Below are positions 59,481 through 64,000 of a stretch of DNA of 64,000 bases, one piece after another. The notes beneath the pieces are model-generated. The model saw only the letters and a program-made list of their open reading frames with translations. It made no database searches and was not told where the DNA came from. Made by a program: the position numbers and the translations under genes. Source of the DNA: Acidobacteriaceae bacterium. Lineage in GTDB: Bacteria; Acidobacteriota; Terriglobia; Terriglobales; Acidobacteriaceae. The stretch's first letter is position 1. Each line of letters starts with the position of its first letter. The stretch covers positions 1-64,000 of the forward strand of contig CAHJWI010000010.1 of the NCBI GenBank assembly GCA_903642225.1, given 5' to 3'.

Positions 59481-60700
59481 CCAACAGATGTCAGGGTGGG
59501 CTTTGGGGTGCGAACGAGAAGGCCGTTTCGCACGCGAAAACGCTCGCCGCGCCACACGATGTCGTCCCCGGCGTAGCTCCACGCCCAGAAGAACAGCGAA
59601 AAAAAGTCGCGCAACGGCAGCAGAGCCAGATCGCGCAGGACCTGACCATCGTGCAGGATGCCGACACCGGCGGTCAGCGCAACGGCCACACGCAGCAGCA
59701 CCGTCAGCGAGAGTAGCGAAAGGCTCCACAGAGCCAGACCGCTGCTAACGACCGTCGCCAGAGCCCAGGGCAGAGCGAAGGTGGTGACCATGCCCAGGTA
59801 GCCCCACTTGCGCGCGTCGCGGACGGTCCGTGCCCAGCGCACCTGGTGCTCCACAAAGCCGTGCAACGAATACGGCGGAACACTGGTCGCCACGACCTCG
59901 CGCGAGAGCACCACCCGCATGGGAAGGGCAGCAATGCGTGCGCCAACTTCGTAATCGTCTGCCAGGTGTTCCAGCAGCGGCGACAGGCCGCCGATACGCT
60001 GGAGGGTCTCGCGTCGGAGTGCAAGCGTGCTACCCAGGCCAAAGCGCACACCGCCTTCCATCATGCGCGCTGTAAGCACCGAGGGCAGAAACGACGTGGA
60101 GATGCCGAGCGACTCAAGTCGTGCCCAGATGCCGCCACCGGTGTACACCTGTGCCAGATAGGGCATGGTGACCAGGCCAACACCCGGATCAGCAAGCGAA
60201 GCCGTGACTGTCGTGAGATACCCTGTGCCGACCCGAATGTCCGCGTCGTTGATGACCAGCACGTCGCCCAGCGCATGCGGCAACAGCTGTACCAGGGTAC
60301 TGACCTTGCCGTTGGTTCCAAGCCGCTGCGTACAGGCCACCACACGTATCGGAACCAGAGGAAACTCGGCCTGCAGCTCTGCTGCCATCCCCTGCAACGC
60401 GGCCACTTCTTCACCGGAGCCACCAGCACCCAGCAACAATTCAAATCGACCAGAATAGGACTGCCGGCAATGGCTGCGAAAGGCTTCCAGAAGGCCTGGA
60501 TCGAAGCCCTTGACCGGCTTGAGAACGGAGACTGTGGGTGGCACCGGCGATGGCGGAGGGACGGGCTGGCGCTGGAACGAACGCACTGCCAGCAGGCTAA
60601 GCGACAGGTAGACGAGTCCCGCCACCGTAAGCAGCAGCGTCACCAGTTGAAGCAGCGATGGCAAGAGCGAGAGCACCGTCTCAGCATAGCGAATGTCCAT
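59477..60700 (-). CDS. GT21/HpnI-type lipid glycosyltransferase
   Basis: The protein has 407 residues from the ATG at 60700 (MDIRYAETVL); a longer frame lies in the divergent upstream region. An N-terminal membrane helix is at ~15-40. The GT21 signature is complete: a D in LKPVKGFDPGLLE, NDADI, ADDYEVG and the Q-x-x-R-W element HQVRWAR. GT21 covers ceramide glucosyltransferases and HpnI, which adds a sugar in hopanoid biosynthesis. In acidobacteria either sphingolipid or hopanoid products are possible. No other hpn genes are visible here. Three C-terminal membrane helices (~residues 270-370) are also usual. Confidence 0.8.
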   Translation of the reverse strand: MDIRYAETVLSLLPSLLQLVTLLLTVAGLVYLSLSLLAVRSFQRQPVPPPSPVPPTVSVLKPVKGFDPGLLEAFRSHCRQSYSGRFELLLGAGGSGEEVAALQGMAAELQAEFPLVPIRVVACTQRLGTNGKVSTLVQLLPHALGDVLVINDADIRVGTGYLTTVTASLADPGVGLVTMPYLAQVYTGGGIWARLESLGISTSFLPSVLTARMMEGGVRFGLGSTLALRRETLQRIGGLSPLLEHLADDYEVGARIAALPMRVVLSREVVATSVPPYSLHGFVEHQVRWARTVRDARKWGYLGMVTTFALPWALATVVSSGLALWSLSLLSLTVLLRVAVALTAGVGILHDGQVLRDLALLPLRDFFSLFFWAWSYAGDDIVWRGERFRVRNGLLVRTPKPTLTSVG

Positions 60701-60831
60701 GTCGCTGCTCCGGTGGGTGCGGGTGCTGGGTGCGATAGGTGGACAGCCGCTAACGACTGTCACACGCAGTTGTACGCAAAACACGTAGCATACTGAAACG
60801 TCGCAACCCAGCTGCCTGGAGACTTTAACGA

Positions 60832-61311
60832 ATGAATCTGCTGATCGCACCCACGTATCGCCGCAACATTGCCAAGGGACTGCTGTGCGGGCTACTCGGC
60901 GGCATCGCCGGGTCAGTGGCAAAGATTGCGGGAGAGCTGGTGTACGACCCGCGCAACCAGGGCCAGACGCCGCCGCCTGTCGTGCTGGAGCGCCGCATCG
61001 CCGGCCACCCCATGACGCACGCGCAGGAACAGGCTGGCATGCAGGTGATCCACTTCATCTTTGGTGCGGGAACGGGTGCACTATACGGCGTAGTCGCGGA
61101 ATTTGCGCCGATCGTCACAGCCGGCTATGGAAGCGCCTTTGGGTTTGTGCTGCAGTTTTTTACGCATGAGAGCCTGGTGCCGCTTGCCGGCCTGGACGTA
61201 CCGCCATGGAAGCAGCCCGCGCGCGAGCACGCTAGCGAGTTCTTCACCCACGTGCTGTACGGTGTGGCCACCGAAGTAGTACGGCGATACCTGCGGAAAA
61301 AGATTGCATAA
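60832..61311 (+). CDS. YagU family (DUF1440) membrane protein
   Basis: The protein has 159 residues. It has the YagU/DUF1440 layout: GLLCGLLGGIAGSVAKIAGE, a P-rich segment with PPPVVLERRIAGH, and later helices HFIFGAGTGALYGVVAEF and GFVLQFFTHESLVPLAGL. Three to four membrane helices are predicted. E. coli YagU is linked to acid resistance; the biochemical role is unknown. It diverges from the GT21 gene and is followed 69 bases later by the PEP-CTERM gene on the same strand. Confidence 0.82.
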   Translation: MNLLIAPTYRRNIAKGLLCGLLGGIAGSVAKIAGELVYDPRNQGQTPPPVVLERRIAGHPMTHAQEQAGMQVIHFIFGAGTGALYGVVAEFAPIVTAGYGSAFGFVLQFFTHESLVPLAGLDVPPWKQPAREHASEFFTHVLYGVATEVVRRYLRKKIA

Positions 61312-61380
61312 AGTGAACCGTTCTGGCGCTTGACGTCCTACTGGGGACGGTGCAGAGTCAGCTGTACCACGGAGTAAAAC

Positions 61381-61986
61381 ATGCGGAGAGTCACGTTGTG
61401 CTCACGTCTGCTCGGAGTTCTGCTGGCATGTACCGCCGTTGTGCCGCCTGCACTTGCTGACACGTACAAGTTCACCTTCGCCGGGAACCTAGAGCCACCA
61501 CTGCCCGAAGGACCGATTTACGATCCGCTTGGGGCAGGGCCGACACTTAACTTCTCGTACGAGATCTCTAGCCCGCCCTTCCTTTATGACCCTGGCGACG
61601 GGGAAACCCCTTACTACGAGTTTGCCGCGATCGCAGTAAGTGGAAGCGGATTCCACGGTCTGTACAATCTTTACCAGTACTACATTCCTGATGTGTATGC
61701 GAGCGTTGACTTTTTAACAAGGGATGGCAGTATTTACGATTCGTATGGTGTGGCCTCAATTGAGACTGAGCCGAGCTTTACCACTGGCCCGGACAGCAAC
61801 CCAATCTTTATTCCCGGTGTGTATCAGTCATCGTACGAGTACCGAACGTACAGCGTTTATGACGGCACACTGACGGTGACAGATACAACGACTGCCACTG
61901 CCACGCCGGAGCCCGGGAGTCTGACTCTGCTCAGCACAGGATTACTTGGCATAGCTGGTCTGCTGCGTCGCAGGGCCTGCTGCTGA
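61381..61986 (+). CDS. PEP-CTERM sorting-domain protein
   Basis: The protein has 201 residues. A signal peptide covers residues ~1-26 (cut near PPALADTYKF). The C-terminus carries the sorting signal TPEPGSLTLLSTGLLGIAGL followed by LRRRACC: the PEP motif, a hydrophobic helix and an arginine cluster. Proteins of this type are processed by an exosortase (EpsH) and are linked to exopolysaccharide. The mature part is rich in tyrosine, serine and proline and shows no catalytic motif. The exosortase is not in this window. Confidence 0.85.
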   Translation: MRRVTLCSRLLGVLLACTAVVPPALADTYKFTFAGNLEPPLPEGPIYDPLGAGPTLNFSYEISSPPFLYDPGDGETPYYEFAAIAVSGSGFHGLYNLYQYYIPDVYASVDFLTRDGSIYDSYGVASIETEPSFTTGPDSNPIFIPGVYQSSYEYRTYSVYDGTLTVTDTTTATATPEPGSLTLLSTGLLGIAGLLRRRACC

Positions 61987-62102
61987 ACGGATTGAAGGAC
62001 TAAGCGAAGAGCCAGACTTTGGGCCCTGACGCGAGACATGTTAGCGGTTACGACCAGGCGAGATGCGGCTGACTCCGGAACATCGACCGAAGTCCACGTT
62101 CG

Positions 62103-63398
62103 CTACTCGTAGCGCAGTGCCTCGATGGGGTTAAGGCTCGCGGCCTTCCACGCCGGATAAATGCCGAACAGCAGGCCAATGCTGCAGGAGACGATGAAGG
62201 CCGCAATGACCCACAGCAGCGACACGCTTGAGGAAAGCACAAAGCTGAGGCCGTAGCCGAAGGCCGAACCGGCGAGCACGCCGATGATGCCGCCGACGGC
62301 GCACAGGGTCACAGCCTCAAGCGTGAACTGCAGCAGGATCGTGCGTCGGTTCGCGCCAATGGCTTTGCGGATGCCGATCTCACGAGTGCGCTCCGTCACG
62401 GAGACGAGCATGATGTTCATCACGCCGACGCCGCCCACCAGCAGACCGACCGCGCTTAGACCGAACATGAGCAGGAACAGGCTGCCGGTGATCTGGCTCC
62501 ATAGGCGGGTGATCGAGTCAGAGCCGAAGATCGCAAAGTTGTCGTCGGCCTCGTTGCTGACCTTGCGGCGGCGCCGCAGGAGCTCGCGTATTTCGTCCTC
62601 GGCGATGCCCTTGTTTTTCTGGTCGTCGAACTTGGCGGAGATCCAGTAGTCGAGGATCTCCGGGTGCATCTTTTTGAAGGTCGTGATGGGCATGTGGACC
62701 ATGTTGTCGTCCGCGTTCTTGCCGCCGCCGAAGGCTGACTTCTCCTTCTCCTGCACGCCGACAACGGTAAAGTATCGCCCGGCCACGTCGATCTCCTTGC
62801 CGATGGCGTTGTCGCTGCCGAAGAGGTCTTCCGCCGTGTCATGGCCAAGCACAGCGACGTCGCTGGCCAGATCCATCTCACGCTGACTAAAGTAGCGGCC
62901 CTGGGTAAGGCCGAAGTCGTACACGTTCACGTTGTCGGCCGTGGTGCCTTCCAGCGACACGTTCTCGCTCTTCGACTTGCCATATTTTGCTACTACGGAG
63001 CCGGACCCGAAGTCGAAGCTCTGGAAGCGCAGCGAAGGAACGACGCTGACGATATGGGGCAGATCTTTCATGGCCATCGAGTCGTCATAGGTCAGCTGCT
63101 TGCGGGTAAGCATCTCCGTTGTGGGGCGCGTGCCGATGACGGGAAAGCGGAAGACCCAGATGACGTTGGTGCCGAGCGAACTGACCAGGTCGCCGATCTT
63201 GTGATTGAGCCCGTTGATGACCGACGAGATGGCGATCACCGTGCTGACGCCGATAACGATGCCCAGGATGGTAAGACCGGAACGAAGCTTGTTGCCGCGC
63301 AACTGTTCCATGGCCATGTTCACGGGTTCACGCACGCCGGAAATGAGGCGCTCTACGCGAGATGCCTGGATGGGTGGAGGAGCGCTCGCAGTGCTCAT
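62103..63398 (-). CDS. MacB/FtsX-type ABC transporter permease
   Basis: The protein has 431 residues with a MacB-PCD type periplasmic domain between helix 1 (SGLTILGIVIGVSTVIAISS) and three C-terminal helices of the FtsX domain. The last helix ends at GIYPAWKAASLNPIEALRYE, the typical end of MacB-like permeases. SVTERTREIGIRKAIGANRR is the conserved cytoplasmic coupling loop. It probably exports a small molecule or lipoprotein with an ATPase encoded outside the window. It is a paralogue of the next upstream gene and lies 51 bases downstream of it, with AGGAAT upstream of its start. Confidence 0.9.
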   Translation of the reverse strand: MSTASAPPPIQASRVERLISGVREPVNMAMEQLRGNKLRSGLTILGIVIGVSTVIAISSVINGLNHKIGDLVSSLGTNVIWVFRFPVIGTRPTTEMLTRKQLTYDDSMAMKDLPHIVSVVPSLRFQSFDFGSGSVVAKYGKSKSENVSLEGTTADNVNVYDFGLTQGRYFSQREMDLASDVAVLGHDTAEDLFGSDNAIGKEIDVAGRYFTVVGVQEKEKSAFGGGKNADDNMVHMPITTFKKMHPEILDYWISAKFDDQKNKGIAEDEIRELLRRRRKVSNEADDNFAIFGSDSITRLWSQITGSLFLLMFGLSAVGLLVGGVGVMNIMLVSVTERTREIGIRKAIGANRRTILLQFTLEAVTLCAVGGIIGVLAGSAFGYGLSFVLSSSVSLLWVIAAFIVSCSIGLLFGIYPAWKAASLNPIEALRYE

Positions 63399-63449
63399 GG
63401 TGGATTCCTTTCTTACGTATGGACGCCTGCGGAACAGTAGCGGAAAGTA

Positions 63450-64000
<551 letters not shown>

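Overview
The window looks like a chromosomal stretch from a high-G+C member of the Acidobacteriota, most like the Acidobacteriaceae (Terriglobus, Granulicella or Edaphobacter type). The best markers are an acidobacterial-style TonB-dependent receptor with a carboxypeptidase-regulatory N-terminus, a VWFA-related acidobacterial protein, a DUF1593 protein, a GT21/HpnI-type lipid glycosyltransferase, a PEP-CTERM protein and several secreted orphan proteins. I see no phage, transposase, plasmid or CRISPR. About 50 protein genes, one tRNA-Ala(GGC), two broken or decayed genes and several hairpins and small repeats account for nearly all of the sequence.

Layout. 1-6.9 kb: 3' end of a radical SAM gene, a small holin-like membrane protein, an MFS exporter, a secreted phosphodiesterase coupled to a secreted orphan, and a decayed TonB-like tail. 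7-10 kb (minus): GlgA/GlgM-type glycogen synthase, a DUF892 ferritin-like protein that has lost its metal ligands, and a lipid (diacylglycerol) kinase split by a one-base deletion. 10-13.8 kb (plus): OPT transporter, DUF2059 protein, 2'-5' RNA ligase-like protein. 13.8-23 kb (minus): a probable operon lhr - DUF5522 - yggX - hemE - hemH - hemG, joining a large helicase to the last steps of haem synthesis and an iron-trafficking protein. 23-27 kb: kdsC, a FUSC membrane protein, and an ECF sigma factor translationally coupled to a membrane protein with a TonB-C-like periplasmic domain.

27-45.5 kb: tRNA-Ala, DUF1593 protein, catalase-like protein, TPR secreted protein, 2-hydroxyacid dehydrogenase, mutM, the TonB-dependent receptor/VWA pair (coupled by TGATG), RNase R, a Tat-exported Gfo/Idh oxidoreductase and a Y-family DNA polymerase. 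45.7-64 kb: sulfurtransferase, a coupled GT-C-like membrane protein and DPM1-GtrA glycosyltransferase pair, a lipoprotein, an S9 peptidase, TrmJ, an MBL hydrolase, a Rieske oxygenase, a GT39 glycosyltransferase coupled to a Tat-type carboxylesterase, HpnI/GT21, a YagU protein, a PEP-CTERM protein and two tandem MacB/FtsX-type permeases, the second cut by the window edge.

The least ordinary signals are: (1) two copies of a ~72-bp palindromic dispersed element, one between hemH and hemE and one inserted in frame inside lhr; (2) the sigma factor/TonB-C membrane protein pair, a candidate non-canonical anti-sigma or surface-signalling system; (3) a receptor whose plug region appears replaced by a glycine-rich segment, coupled to a VWA protein; (4) a 98-bp nested inverted repeat before the catalase-like gene. 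No complete new defence or mobile system was found.
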